Below, piece after piece: positions 33,343-42,968 of a stretch of DNA of 64,000 nucleotides. The notes under the pieces are model-generated. The model was not told the DNA's origin and searched no databases. It saw only the letters and a list, made by a program, of their open reading frames with translations. The DNA is taken from contig JAMPDE010000002.1 in NCBI GenBank assembly GCA_023665825.1, forward strand, positions 528,354 through 592,353, read 5' to 3'. This DNA comes from Alistipes senegalensis. GTDB lineage: Bacteria > Bacteroidota > Bacteroidia > Bacteroidales > Rikenellaceae. Both the position numbers and the translations under genes were made by a program. Position 1 is the stretch's first letter. Each line of letters starts with the position of its first letter.

Positions 33343-36300
33343 TTACTGTTTGCGAAAATAGTTCACGGCATTGCGGAACAGCGGCTGCTCCTTGTTGCCC
33401 GCGATGTTGCGGAACACATTGGGTTCCCAACGCTCGGTGTGGCCCATCTTGCCGAGAATCCGGCCGTCGCGCGAGACGATGCCCTCGATCGCGTAGGACG
33501 AACCGTTGGGGTTGCAGGGCGCATCGGCGGTGGGCTGGCCGTCGGGGCCGGCGTACTGGAACGCCACCTGCCCGTTGGCGAACAACTCGCGGGCGAGCTC
33601 CTCGCCGACGACGAATTTGCCCTCGCCGTGACTTACGGCAATCGCGTGCAGGTCGCCCGGCTCGAAACCGGCCAGCCAAGGCGAGCAGACCGAAGCCACG
33701 CGCGTCGTGACGATCTGCGAAATATGGCGGTTGATATCGTTGCGGAAGAGCGTCGGCGACCCGTTGTTCGTCAAGCCCAAACGCCCGTAAGGCAGCAGAC
33801 CCGACTTGACCAGCGCCTGAAAACCGTTGCAGATGCCGAGAATCAGGCCGCCGCGATCGAGCAGGGCGTGGATTTCGTCGCGAATATCCTTGTTGTTCAA
33901 TACATTGACGATGAATTTCGCACTGCCGTCGGGTTCGTCGCCCGCCGAGAAACCGCCGCTCAACACCAAGATATGGCATCGGCGCAACTCCTCTTTCATC
34001 GCGGCGATCGACCGCAGAATATCGTCGCCGCCGAGATTGCACAGGACGCTCGTACGCACTTCGGCCCCCGCGCGACGGAATGCCCGCGCGGTGTCGTAAT
34101 CGCAGTTGGTACCTGGAAAGACGGGCAGATAAGCTACGGGGTGTTCCACCGGTTCGCCCTCGTATTCGACCGTGCGGCATACAGGCTCGGCGGCGAGCAT
34201 CGGCGCACGATTGTCGCCCTTGTCGGGATAGACCTCCGCGTAACGCTCCGTATTGGCCGCGTAGAGCGATTCGAGCGGCATCCGCACGCCCGCGACGGTA
34301 ATGGCCGCGTCGTCGGTCGTGGTGCCGACCAGTTCGGCGGCGGAGTATGCGAGTTCGCCCGTACACTCGACCAAAATCGACCCGTAGGCGTAATCGTAGA
34401 GATGCGCTTCATCGTACGCGACCTCAACGCCGATTTCGTTGCCGAAAGCCATTTTAGCAAGCCCTTCGGCCACACCGCCGAACCCGACCGACCAAGCGGC
34501 GACGACCGTTCCATCGGCGATGCGGTCGCTCACGAAGTCGAAATTACGTTTCAACTGCTCGGTGTCGGGCATGCCGTTGGCGCGGGGCGTATGACGAATC
34601 ATATAGATACGGTCGCCCGCCCGTTTCAGATCGGTGGAAATCACCGTGCGGGCATCGACGGTCGTGATGCCGAACGCCATGAGCATGGGCGGTACGTTTA
34701 TGTCTTGGAACGTGCCCGACATCGAATCCTTGCCGCCGATAGCGGGCAGCCCCAGCTCGACCTGCATCCGCAAAGCGCCGAGCAAGGCCCCCAACGGTTT
34801 GCCCCACGACGAGGCTTCGCGCGTCATGCGCTCGAAATACTCCTGATAGGAGTAGCGCATGCGGTCGTAACGTCCGCCCGCTGCAACGACCTTCGCGGCC
34901 GCCTCGACGACGGCATAGGCCGCCCCGTGATAGGGGCTCCACGACGCAATGAACGGATTGTAACCGAACGCCATGATGCTGGCCGTGTCGGTATAGCCGT
35001 CGGTCGGGAGTTTCTGCACCGACACCTGCGTCTCGCTGCGCTGCGTGCGCCCGCCGAACGGCATCAGCACGGTCGAAGCGCCGATGGTGGCGTCGAACAT
35101 CTCGATCAATCCGCGCTGCGACAGCACGTTGCGGTCTTTCAGGTTGTTCGCGAAGCGGTCGGCGACCATTGCCCCCTCTACCTCACGGGCGAACGGGTCA
35201 CGCGCATCCACAGCAGCGATGACCGCTTCGGCGTGATGCCGGGCTCCCGCGCTGTCGATGAACTCGCGCGAAAGGTCGACCACCTTGCGGTCGCGGTAGA
35301 ACATCCGCATGCGAGCCGTATCGGTGACGTCGGCGACCTCGACCGCTTCGATATTCTCTTCGCGGCAATAACCCAAGAACGCGGCGACGTCCCCAGCCTC
35401 GACGACGACGGCCATGCGTTCCTGCGATTCGCTGATAGCCAACTCCGTAGCATTCAGGCCGCTGTATTTCACGGGCACGCGGTCGAGGTAGATGTCCAGC
35501 CCGTCGGCCAACTCGCCGATAGCGACGCTCACGCCGCCCGCCCCGAAATCGTTCGATTTTTTGATCAATCGGGTTACCTCTGCCCGACGGAACAGCCGTT
35601 CCAGCTTGCGTTCTTCGGGCGCATTGCCTTTCTGCACCTCGCTGCCGCAGGTTTCGAGCGAACGGGCATCATGCTCTTTCGACGAACCCGTCGCCCCGCC
35701 GATGCCGTCGCGGCCCGTCCGACCGCCCAACAGCAGGATTTTATCGCCTGCGACGGGCGTTTCGCGGCGCACGTGCTCCGCCTTGACCGCGCCGACGACG
35801 GCGCCGACCTCCAACCGTTTGGCGACGTAACCGTCGTGGTAGATTTCGCGCACGTGGGTCGTGGCAAGGCCTATCTGGTTGCCGTAGCTCGAATAACCGG
35901 CCGCCGCCTTTTTGGAAATGACGCTCTGGGGCAATTTACCGGGCAAGGTCTCGGCAACGGGCTGCCAGATGTCGCCCGCACCCGTGACGCGCATCGCCTG
36001 ATAGACGTAGCTGCGGCCCGACAACGGGTCGCGGATGGCCCCGCCCAAGCAGGTCGAAGCCCCGCCGAACGGCTCGATTTCGGTCGGGTGATTGTGCGTT
36101 TCGTTCTTGAATTGCAGGAGCCAACGCTCGGTCGCCCCGTCGACCTCAACGTCGACATAGACCGAGCAGGCGTTGTTCTCGTCGCTGACCTCCAAGTCGT
36201 CCAACAGCCCGTTGGCTCGCAGGTAGCGCGCCCCAATGGTGGCGATGTCCATCAGGCAGATGCTCTTGTGCTCGCGTCCCAGTTCGCGGCGGATGCGCAG

Positions 36301-37056
36301 GTAGAGCCCCAACGACTCCTCGATGTCCTCCTTGATGAACGAATCCTCGACCGTGATGCCCTCCAACTCGGTCGTAAAGGTCGTATGGCGGCAGTGATCG
36401 CTCCAATAGGTATCCAAGATGCGCAACTCCGTTTCGTAGGGGTCGCGGCCCTCCGCGCGGAAGTAACGCACCACCTCGCGCAGGTCGTCGGCATTCATCG
36501 CCAGCCCGTAATTCTTACAGAAACCTTCCAGTTCGCTGTCCGCCAATTCGGAAAATCCGTCGAGCACCGGCACGGGTTTCACTTCGGCCTGCTCCATGTC
36601 GGAAAGGCGGCTCAAATCCTTTTCGCGCGATTCGACGCCGTTGATGCAGTAGCGGCGGATGCGTGCCAGCTCGTCGTCGGTCACAGTATCATCTAAAATC
36701 AGCAGCCGCGACGAACGGATGCGCACGTCGGCCGACGGGTCGATCAACCGCACGCAATCAACCGCCGAAGCGGCCCGCTGGTCGAACTGGCCGGGCAGGA
36801 ACTCGATAGCGAGGTACCGGCGTCCCGCAAGGTCGCACGAATCGGAAACCGTGTCGGTGACGACCTCGCCGAAAACCGCGTAACGGCTCTTGGCGAGCAG
36901 CTCGGCCGAGAAGCCGAACAAGTCGTAGACGTTCAACAATCGCAACTCCGAAAGATGCAGGTTCAGGTTGGCGTTCAGTTCGCGGCGCAGGCTCTCGGCC
37001 TCGACCCGGAACTGCGGCAGTTTTTCGACGAAAATCCGGTAATTATCCATATTCAT
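33343..37056 (-). CDS. purL: Phosphoribosylformylglycinamidine synthase, large single-chain form
   Basis: Converts FGAR to FGAM using glutamine. At 1237 residues it is the single-chain type found in E. coli and Bacteroidetes, so no purQ or purS is needed. Visible parts are [21 protein letters not shown] and [16 protein letters not shown] of the synthase halves, GGKDSMSGT, and a C-terminal glutaminase with [12 protein letters not shown], Cys in [14 protein letters not shown], and SHGEGKF. The start may be 37056 or the second Met at 37050. Confidence 0.96.
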   Translation of the reverse strand: MNMDNYRIFVEKLPQFRVEAESLRRELNANLNLHLSELRLLNVYDLFGFSAELLAKSRYAVFGEVVTDTVSDSCDLAGRRYLAIEFLPGQFDQRAASAVDCVRLIDPSADVRIRSSRLLILDDTVTDDELARIRRYCINGVESREKDLSRLSDMEQAEVKPVPVLDGFSELADSELEGFCKNYGLAMNADDLREVVRYFRAEGRDPYETELRILDTYWSDHCRHTTFTTELEGITVEDSFIKEDIEESLGLYLRIRRELGREHKSICLMDIATIGARYLRANGLLDDLEVSDENNACSVYVDVEVDGATERWLLQFKNETHNHPTEIEPFGGASTCLGGAIRDPLSGRSYVYQAMRVTGAGDIWQPVAETLPGKLPQSVISKKAAAGYSSYGNQIGLATTHVREIYHDGYVAKRLEVGAVVGAVKAEHVRRETPVAGDKILLLGGRTGRDGIGGATGSSKEHDARSLETCGSEVQKGNAPEERKLERLFRRAEVTRLIKKSNDFGAGGVSVAIGELADGLDIYLDRVPVKYSGLNATELAISESQERMAVVVEAGDVAAFLGYCREENIEAVEVADVTDTARMRMFYRDRKVVDLSREFIDSAGARHHAEAVIAAVDARDPFAREVEGAMVADRFANNLKDRNVLSQRGLIEMFDATIGASTVLMPFGGRTQRSETQVSVQKLPTDGYTDTASIMAFGYNPFIASWSPYHGAAYAVVEAAAKVVAAGGRYDRMRYSYQEYFERMTREASSWGKPLGALLGALRMQVELGLPAIGGKDSMSGTFQDINVPPMLMAFGITTVDARTVISTDLKRAGDRIYMIRHTPRANGMPDTEQLKRNFDFVSDRIADGTVVAAWSVGFGGVAEGLAKMAFGNEIGVEVAYDEAHLYDYAYGSILVECTGELAYSAAELVGTTTDDAAITVAGVRMPLESLYAANTERYAEVYPDKGDNRAPMLAAEPVCRTVEYEGEPVEHPVAYLPVFPGTNCDYDTARAFRRAGAEVRTSVLCNLGGDDILRSIAAMKEELRRCHILVLSGGFSAGDEPDGSAKFIVNVLNNKDIRDEIHALLDRGGLILGICNGFQALVKSGLLPYGRLGLTNNGSPTLFRNDINRHISQIVTTRVASVCSPWLAGFEPGDLHAIAVSHGEGKFVVGEELARELFANGQVAFQYAGPDGQPTADAPCNPNGSSYAIEGIVSRDGRILGKMGHTERWEPNVFRNIAGNKEQPLFRNAVNYFRKQ

Positions 37057-37095
37057 TTTAATCTCTAAACAATGCGGCGCTCGGCGTCGCGCGGG

Positions 37096-38187
37096 CTAAA
37101 ACAGCCCCGCCCACTCGCGGGCGTATGCTTCGGGCGTCATGCCGACGAACGTGATGTGGCCCATTTTGCGCAGCGGGCGGCTCTCCGTCTTGCCGTAAAG
37201 GTGGACGTACACGCCCTCGCGCTGTTCGGCGGCAATCCGTTCGGCGACGGCCAAGTCCCGCCCCAAAATGTTTTTCATCACGGTCGGCGCAACCGATTGC
37301 GGTTCCTGCAACGGTTCGCCTGCTAAATAACGCGCCAATTCGCGGAACTGGTTCGTCGTCGCGCCCTCGATGGTGTAATGGCCCGAATTGTGCGGGCGCG
37401 GCGCCATTTCGTTGAAATAAATCTCCCCGCCGCGCACGAAATACTCGATAGCCAGAATCCCCCGATACCCGCACTCACGCATGAAGCGTTCGCTCTGCGT
37501 GCGCATCCGCGCCGTGATCGCCGCATCGCAGTCGGCCGGCACGAAGCAGAGGTCGAGGATGCCGTCGCGGTGGACGTTGCGCCCGACGGGGAAACTCACG
37601 ACCTGCCGTTCGTCGGCCACCAGCACGATGCTGGCCTCGAAATCGAACGGCACCCACTCTTCCAGAATACACGGCACCGCCAGCAGGGGCAGCGCCTTGT
37701 TGATATCGGCCTCCGTACGCAACACCGCCTGACCGTGCCCGTCGTAGCCCAATGTCCGGGTCTTCAACACGGCGGGCAGCCCTAATTCGGACACGGCACG
37801 GCACAAGGAGGCCTCGTCGTCGACCGCCCGGAATTCGGGCGTCCGCAGTCCGTGTTCGCGGGCGTTCCGCTTCTCGCGCAGGCGGTCCTGCGAATCGTAG
37901 AGCGGACGATACCCCTGCGGAATGTGGTATTTTTCGCACAACGGCACGAGAATCTCGCCCGGCACGTTCTCGAATTCATAGGTCACGACATCGCTGCGGC
38001 GGCACAGCTCCTCAACGGCGGCGGGGTCGTCGAAACGCCCGACGATGCGGTCGTCGCAAGCGGCGAAAGCGGGCGCATCGGGCGCAGGGTCGAGCGCGAT
38101 GCACCGCACGGGCGCCGCCAACGTCCGGGCCTGCTCGGCGAGCATCAACCCCAACTGGCCGCCCCCTATGATACCGATAGTCTTCAT
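37096..38187 (-). CDS. purK: N5-carboxyaminoimidazole ribonucleotide synthase
   Basis: ATP-dependent carboxylation of AIR at N5. The 363-residue ATP-grasp protein starts [20 protein letters not shown] and has [15 protein letters not shown] and [16 protein letters not shown], typical of PurK. Its ATG overlaps the purE stop (ATGA). Confidence 0.97.
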   Translation of the reverse strand: MKTIGIIGGGQLGLMLAEQARTLAAPVRCIALDPAPDAPAFAACDDRIVGRFDDPAAVEELCRRSDVVTYEFENVPGEILVPLCEKYHIPQGYRPLYDSQDRLREKRNAREHGLRTPEFRAVDDEASLCRAVSELGLPAVLKTRTLGYDGHGQAVLRTEADINKALPLLAVPCILEEWVPFDFEASIVLVADERQVVSFPVGRNVHRDGILDLCFVPADCDAAITARMRTQSERFMRECGYRGILAIEYFVRGGEIYFNEMAPRPHNSGHYTIEGATTNQFRELARYLAGEPLQEPQSVAPTVMKNILGRDLAVAERIAAEQREGVYVHLYGKTESRPLRKMGHITFVGMTPEAYAREWAGLF

Positions 38188-38654
38188 AATTCGATATGCA
38201 GCACCTCGTCGGTCTGACGGGCGCGGAACTCCTCCAACTTGGCGGCCAGCCCCTCGTCGCCCAACGCCAGAATCGACACAGCGATCAGCGCGGCATTCTT
38301 GGCCCCGTTGATAGCGGTCGTCGCGACAGGCACTCCGCCGGGCATCTGCACGATAGAGAGCAACGAATCCAACCCGTTCAAGGCGCGCGATTTGACGGGC
38401 ACCCCGACGACGGGCAGCGTCGTGATAGCCGCGACCATGCCGGGCAAATGGGCCGCCCCGCCCGCACCGGCGATGATGACGCCGATACCGCGCGATTTGG
38501 CCGTACGGGCGTATTCGTAGAGCAATTCCGGCGTCCGGTGGGCACTCACGACCCGTTTTTCAAAAGGCACGCCGAACGATTCGAGCGTCGCGACGGCATC
38601 GGCCATCACCTCGTAATCGCTCACGGAACCCATGATCACTCCCACTTTTTTCAT
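38184..38654 (-). CDS. purE: N5-carboxyaminoimidazole ribonucleotide mutase (class I)
   Basis: Moves the carboxylate of N5-CAIR to C4. The 156-residue protein has [14 protein letters not shown], the catalytic His in [10 protein letters not shown], and [13 protein letters not shown]; the presence of PurK shows the class I route. It is the first gene of the purine operon. The start ATG overlaps the stop of a 19-codon upstream reading frame. Confidence 0.96.
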   Translation of the reverse strand: MKKVGVIMGSVSDYEVMADAVATLESFGVPFEKRVVSAHRTPELLYEYARTAKSRGIGVIIAGAGGAAHLPGMVAAITTLPVVGVPVKSRALNGLDSLLSIVQMPGGVPVATTAINGAKNAALIAVSILALGDEGLAAKLEEFRARQTDEVLHIEL

Positions 38655-38710
38655 ACGGCAAATTTTCGAGTTTCGGAAAAAAACACGAACCGCCACAACA
38701 TTTCAGTCAT
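38651..38710 (-). CDS. Possible 19-codon upstream ORF coupled to purE
   Basis: An ATG at 38710 opens 19 codons ([19 protein letters not shown]) and the stop TGA overlaps the purE ATG. The uORF start codon lies at the edge of a 6-bp stem (38710-38715 with 38690-38695). It could couple translation of purE to an upstream signal, but a 19-codon frame can also arise by chance. Confidence 0.35.
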   Translation of the reverse strand: MTEMLWRFVFFSETRKFAV

Positions 38711-38754
38711 GGCGGTCGATATGTTCCTCCCTCCGCACACGTTGTTCGACCAGA

Positions 38755-38762
38755 CAAAAGTA
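38755..38762 (-). promoter_or_regulatory. -7 box TACTTTTG upstream of purE
   Basis: A perfect TAnnTTTG box on the minus strand about 100 bp before purE; the nearer of two candidates for the purine operon promoter. Confidence 0.55.
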
Positions 38763-38782
38763 GCGCATTCCGCGCGTCCGGT

Positions 38783-38790
38783 CAAAGATA
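38783..38790 (-). promoter_or_regulatory. -7 box TATCTTTG upstream of purE
   Basis: A second perfect TAnnTTTG box, 20 bp upstream of the first, in the 158-bp gap between pyrB and purE. The two boxes may be alternative promoters of the purine operon. Confidence 0.5.
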
Positions 38791-38812
38791 CGGCCGAGAT
38801 TCTTTCCACAAA

Positions 38813-39913
38813 TTATCGACAATCCGACGGAATTTTCGCTTCGCAATAAGCACACCGGCAAATGCCGTCCTCGCCGCGCCGGAACAACGCATCGACGTCC
38901 TCCGAAGCGGAGATGCACCGCTTGTTGGGGCACACGGCGCCGACGACGATGTAAGGCTCGCCGAAAACCGGCGTCCGCTCGAACGGCTTGTTCCCGTCGG
39001 CCCAATTCAGGAGGGTCAGAATCAAGGCCATGCGTACGAATTTGCCGTTCTCGACCTGCCGGAAATAGGCCGCGCGCGGGTCGTTGTCGACCGCACGGGT
39101 GATTTCGTTCACGCGCGGCAGCGGGTGGAGGATAATCATATCGCGGCGGGCGGTTTTCAGTTTCACGGGGTCGAGCACGAAACTGTTCTTCACGCGGTCG
39201 AACTCCTCCTCGTCGAGAAAACGCTCTTTCTGCACGCGCGTCATGTAGAGGATGTCCAGTTCGGGCATCACCTCCTCCATCGTGCGCACCTCGCGGAATG
39301 ACAACTGCGAATTAGTCTGCATCTCGTGCAGCATGTAATCGGGCAGGCGCAGCTCTTCGGGCGAAATCAGGATGACGCGAACGCCCGAATAACGCGACAG
39401 CGCCTTGATGAGCGAATGGACGGTGCGGCCGAACTTCAAATCGCCGCAAAAGCCGATGGTCAGGTTGTCGAAACGACCCTTTTCGCGCTTGATCGTGAGC
39501 AGGTCGGTGAGCGTCTGCGTCGGGTGGGCGTGGCTGCCGTCGCCGGCGTTAATGACCGGAATGCCGGCATACTGCGACGCGACGAGCGGCGCACCCTCCT
39601 TGAAATGGCGCATGGCGATGATGTCGGCGAAGCACCGGATGACCCGCACGGTGTCGGCGACGGTCTCGCCCTTCGACACGGACGACGAAGCGGCATCGGA
39701 AAAGCCGATGACCTCGCCGCCCAACTCCAACATGGCAGCCGTGAAACTCAACCGCGTGCGGGTCGAGGGCTCGTAGAAGAGCGTGGCCAGTTTCTTGCCC
39801 TTGCAGGCCTCGCGGTATTCGTCGCGGTGCGCGATGATGCGCTCGGCCAGCGCGATGATCGCTTCGGTTTCCCCGACCGTCAGGTCGGTGGGGTCTATCA
39901 GATGTCGCAACAT
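38813..39913 (-). CDS. pyrB: Aspartate carbamoyltransferase fused to a PyrI-like zinc ribbon
   Basis: Makes carbamoyl-aspartate from carbamoyl phosphate and aspartate. Residues 1-310 are a normal PyrB chain with the catalytic motifs [20 protein letters not shown] and HPLPRVNEI. The last 55 residues are extra: after PYIVVGAV come Cys328-x4-Cys333 and Cys354-x2-Cys357, with the segment [13 protein letters not shown]. This matches the C-terminal zinc domain of the regulatory subunit PyrI, which contacts the catalytic chain. The nucleotide-binding N-terminal domain of PyrI is absent. It is last in the pyr operon. Confidence 0.94.
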   Translation of the reverse strand: MLRHLIDPTDLTVGETEAIIALAERIIAHRDEYREACKGKKLATLFYEPSTRTRLSFTAAMLELGGEVIGFSDAASSSVSKGETVADTVRVIRCFADIIAMRHFKEGAPLVASQYAGIPVINAGDGSHAHPTQTLTDLLTIKREKGRFDNLTIGFCGDLKFGRTVHSLIKALSRYSGVRVILISPEELRLPDYMLHEMQTNSQLSFREVRTMEEVMPELDILYMTRVQKERFLDEEEFDRVKNSFVLDPVKLKTARRDMIILHPLPRVNEITRAVDNDPRAAYFRQVENGKFVRMALILTLLNWADGNKPFERTPVFGEPYIVVGAVCPNKRCISASEDVDALFRRGEDGICRCAYCEAKIPSDCR

Positions 39914-39933
39914 AAGTTCGTGATTTTTGTTCG

Positions 39934-40575
39934 CTATTTCATCCAGCTTTCGTCCGACGGGTTGTCGCGGAACTGCAACAGACGGGCCTTGTCTTCGGGA
40001 CGGATGTATCCCTCGTCGGCGGCAACCTCGACCAGCGCATCGAGATTCGACAAGCTGTGATTCACCACCTGCGCCTCGCGCAGCCGGTCGAGCCCCTTGC
40101 GCATCCCGTAGGTGAAAATCGACGCGACGCCCAGTACTTCGGTGCCCGCTTCGCGCAACGCTTCGACCACCTCGATGCACGACCCTGCGGTCGAAATCAA
40201 GTCCTCGATGACGACGACCTTCTGCCCCTTTTCGAGCCGCCCCTCGATGCGGTTCTGGCGGCCGTGATCCTTGTTGCCCGACCGCACGTAGCCCATCGGC
40301 AGGTCGAGCAGCGTGGCGGTAATGGCCGCGTGCGCGATTCCGGCGGTCGAAGTACCCATCAGCACCTCGGCTTCGGGAAAGTGCGTGCGGACGATTTCGG
40401 CCAGCCCCGCTTCGACGTGCTTGCGCACCTCGACGGCGGTCAAGGTCAGCCGGTTGTCGCAGTAAATCGGGCTCTTGATGCCGCTGGCCCACGTGAACGG
40501 CTCTTCGGGGCGCAGAAACACGGCCCCGATAGACAACAAGTCCCTTGCAATTTTTTTATCCATCGTCATTTCCAT
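39934..40575 (-). CDS. pyrE: Orotate phosphoribosyltransferase
   Basis: Converts orotate and PRPP to OMP. The 213-residue protein has [17 protein letters not shown] near the start, [28 protein letters not shown], and the PRPP loop [17 protein letters not shown]. Three in-frame ATG codons (40575, 40569, 40563) leave the exact start open; the last gives [10 protein letters not shown], which fits the family best. Adjacent to pyrF, with which it forms UMP synthase activity. Confidence 0.96.
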   Translation of the reverse strand: MEMTMDKKIARDLLSIGAVFLRPEEPFTWASGIKSPIYCDNRLTLTAVEVRKHVEAGLAEIVRTHFPEAEVLMGTSTAGIAHAAITATLLDLPMGYVRSGNKDHGRQNRIEGRLEKGQKVVVIEDLISTAGSCIEVVEALREAGTEVLGVASIFTYGMRKGLDRLREAQVVNHSLSNLDALVEVAADEGYIRPEDKARLLQFRDNPSDESWMK

Positions 40576-40588
40576 ACTATTTTGTTTT

Positions 40589-41323
40589 TCACCGGACGGA
40601 ATCCGTACCGGTCAATAAAAATTCGGACACACAGCGACGGTAGGCCGCTACGGGGTCGTCGGCCGCCGTGATGGGCCGCCCGACGACGATGAAATCCGAC
40701 CCGATTTCGCGTGCGCGGGCAGGCGTCGTGACGCGCACTTGGTCTCCGATGTCGCCGTCGGCAAACCGCACGCCGGGCGTAACGGTCAGAAAGTCGCGGC
40801 CGCAGACATCGTGCACCATACCCGCTTCCAACGGCGAGCAGACCACGCCGTCGAGCCCTGCCTCACGGGCATTGCGGGCATACTGCGCAATGGTTTCGTT
40901 CATCGTAGCGTCGATGAGCAGCTCGCGCCGCATGCGCTCCTCACTGGTCGAGGTGAGCTGCGTCACGGCAATCAACAGCGGCCGCGAACCGTCGGGACGG
41001 GTCAACCCCTCGCGCGCCGCCCGCATCATCTCGACGGTACCGGCGGCGTGGACGTTACACATGTCGACGTCGAGCCGCGAAAGCACGGCCATCGCCTTGC
41101 GCACGGTATTGGGGATGTCGTGGAGCTTCAAATCGAGAAAAATCCGGTGTCCGCGCCGCTTGATTTCGCGGACGATAGCGGGCCCTTCGGCGTAGTACAG
41201 CTCCATGCCGATTTTCAAGAAAGGTTTTCGCGATTCGTTCGCGAAACGGTCGAGGAAGCGGAAGGTTTCTTCGGCCGATGCGAAATCGCAGGCGATGATG
41301 ACGTCTTTTTGCATGATTTTCAT
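40589..41323 (-). CDS. pyrF: Orotidine 5'-phosphate decarboxylase
   Basis: Last step to UMP. The 244-residue TIM-barrel enzyme has [11 protein letters not shown], the catalytic [13 protein letters not shown] with the D-K-x-x-D tetrad, [30 protein letters not shown] and FIVVGRPIT. The ATG overlaps the pyrD stop (ATGA). Confidence 0.97.
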   Translation of the reverse strand: MKIMQKDVIIACDFASAEETFRFLDRFANESRKPFLKIGMELYYAEGPAIVREIKRRGHRIFLDLKLHDIPNTVRKAMAVLSRLDVDMCNVHAAGTVEMMRAAREGLTRPDGSRPLLIAVTQLTSTSEERMRRELLIDATMNETIAQYARNAREAGLDGVVCSPLEAGMVHDVCGRDFLTVTPGVRFADGDIGDQVRVTTPARAREIGSDFIVVGRPITAADDPVAAYRRCVSEFLLTGTDSVR

Positions 41324-42231
41324 TCAATTATTCCGATAATATCGCTCAACCGTTCGATGCCGAGCCGCTGCATCTCTGCAGGCAGGGCCTCGACGATCTC
41401 TTTGCAAACATAAGGATTTACCAGATTGGCCGCACCCACTTCGACTGCCGTAGCACCGGCCATCATCATCTCGATGACGTCGCGGGCCGACTGCACGCCG
41501 CCGCATCCGATGACGGGCACGGCGCACGCTTTCGCGACTTGGTAGACCATCCGCACGGCCAACGGGAAGACGGCCGGGCCGGAGAATCCGCCCATCGTAT
41601 TGGCAATGACCGGCCGGCGCCGCTGCACGTCGACCCGCATGCCGAGCAGCGTGTTGATAAGGCACAACCCGTCGGCACCCGCTTCGACGCAAGCCTGTGC
41701 GATAGAGACGATATCCGTGACGTTGGGCGACAGCTTCATGTAGACCGGTTTCGTCGTCACGGCCTTGACCGCACGGGTCACTTCGGCGGCCGATTCGGGC
41801 GAAGTGCCGAACGTCATGCCGCCGTGCCGCACGTTGGGGCACGAAATGTTCACCTCGATCAACCCGACCTGCTCCTCGCGGTCGATGCGCTCGCAACAAT
41901 AGGCGTAATCGTCGACCGAAAAGCCCGAAATGTTGGCGATGACTTTTTTATTAAAATAGGTTTTCAGGCGCGGCAGCTCGTCGCGGATAACGGCGTCGAT
42001 GCCCGGATTCTGCAACCCGACGGCATTGATCATCCCCGCCGTGCACTCGGCGATGCGGGGCGTCGGATTGCCGAAACGCGGTTCACGCGTGGTGCCCTTG
42101 AACGAAAAGGTGCCCAACAGATTGATGTCGTACAACTCGCGGAACTCGTTGCCGTAGCCGAACGTCCCGCTGGCCGGAACGACCGGATTGTCCAACCGCC
42201 AACCGCTCAATGTAACCGATGTATCTACCAT
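41320..42231 (-). CDS. pyrD: Dihydroorotate dehydrogenase, type 1B catalytic subunit
   Basis: Oxidises dihydroorotate to orotate using FMN. The 303-residue protein starts [27 protein letters not shown], with the catalytic Cys-containing loop [13 protein letters not shown]... and [19 protein letters not shown]. Type 1B needs PyrK to pass electrons to NAD+; pyrK overlaps this gene by 7 bp upstream. Confidence 0.96.
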   Translation of the reverse strand: MVDTSVTLSGWRLDNPVVPASGTFGYGNEFRELYDINLLGTFSFKGTTREPRFGNPTPRIAECTAGMINAVGLQNPGIDAVIRDELPRLKTYFNKKVIANISGFSVDDYAYCCERIDREEQVGLIEVNISCPNVRHGGMTFGTSPESAAEVTRAVKAVTTKPVYMKLSPNVTDIVSIAQACVEAGADGLCLINTLLGMRVDVQRRRPVIANTMGGFSGPAVFPLAVRMVYQVAKACAVPVIGCGGVQSARDVIEMMMAGATAVEVGAANLVNPYVCKEIVEALPAEMQRLGIERLSDIIGIIE

Positions 42232-42962
42232 ACGATCTCTCCTTTCTCCAATACGGGTCCCTCCTTGCAGATGCGTTTGGGGCCGTTTTTGGTTTGGCAC
42301 GAACACCCCATGCAAGCGCCGAACCCGCACCCCATGCGCTCCTCGAACGAAAGCTGGCCGTCCTGCGGCACCGTATCGCAAAGCGCTTTCAGCATCGGCA
42401 AAGGCCCGCAGGCGTAGAAATAATCGAAGTCGGGCCGCCGCTCGGCGATAGCCGTAGTGACAAAGCCCTTCACGCCTGCCGAACCGTCCGCCGTCGCGAT
42501 CGTCACGTCGCATCCCAGAGCGGAAAACTCCTCGACGTAAAAACATTCGGCAGCGGTATTGAACCCCAACACCACCTGCACGGGCAGCCCCGCAGCAAGC
42601 AGCCGCTTGGCCAGCCAATAGAGGGGCGGCACCCCTACCCCGCCCCCGACAAGCAGAGGCCGCCGCATATCGTGCTTTATGAAAAATCCGTTGCCGAGAC
42701 CGGTCAGCACGTCGAGCTCGGTACCGGCCGTCATGCGGCTCATGCGCTCCGTTCCCTCGCCCACGACCTTGTAAATCAGGGTCAGCAAGCCGGGCCCGCA
42801 ATCGCACACCGAAATGGGCCGCCGCAGAAACAGCCCGTCGACCGCGATGTCGACGAACTGGCCGGGCGCGGCAATCGCGCCGGTATCGCCCGCGAGGGTC
42901 ATCCGCCGGACGGTATCGGTCAGCGGTTCGTTGGTCAGAATGCGGAATTTTTCTTCTTTCAT
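42225..42962 (-). CDS. pyrK: Dihydroorotate dehydrogenase electron-transfer subunit
   Basis: FAD and 2Fe-2S subunit that partners PyrD. The 245-residue protein has a ferredoxin reductase fold (LFLRRPISVCDC for FAD, LLVGGGVGVPPLYWLAKRL for NAD) and the C-terminal four-Cys cluster MGCGFGACMGCSCQT...CKEGPVL. It overlaps pyrD by 7 bp and lies 6 bp after carB. Confidence 0.96.
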   Translation of the reverse strand: MKEEKFRILTNEPLTDTVRRMTLAGDTGAIAAPGQFVDIAVDGLFLRRPISVCDCGPGLLTLIYKVVGEGTERMSRMTAGTELDVLTGLGNGFFIKHDMRRPLLVGGGVGVPPLYWLAKRLLAAGLPVQVVLGFNTAAECFYVEEFSALGCDVTIATADGSAGVKGFVTTAIAERRPDFDYFYACGPLPMLKALCDTVPQDGQLSFEERMGCGFGACMGCSCQTKNGPKRICKEGPVLEKGEIVW

Positions 42963-42968
42963 GGCGGA

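Noticed and set aside
33439..36696. A 1085-codon plus-strand open frame opposite purL
   Set aside because: It is antisense to the well-conserved purL frame; the high GC third-position bias removes stop codons on the mirrored strand. No domain or signal is recognisable.
38703..39005. A 100-codon minus-strand frame between pyrB and purE
   Set aside because: It overlaps the 3' end of pyrB in another frame and crosses both purE promoter boxes.
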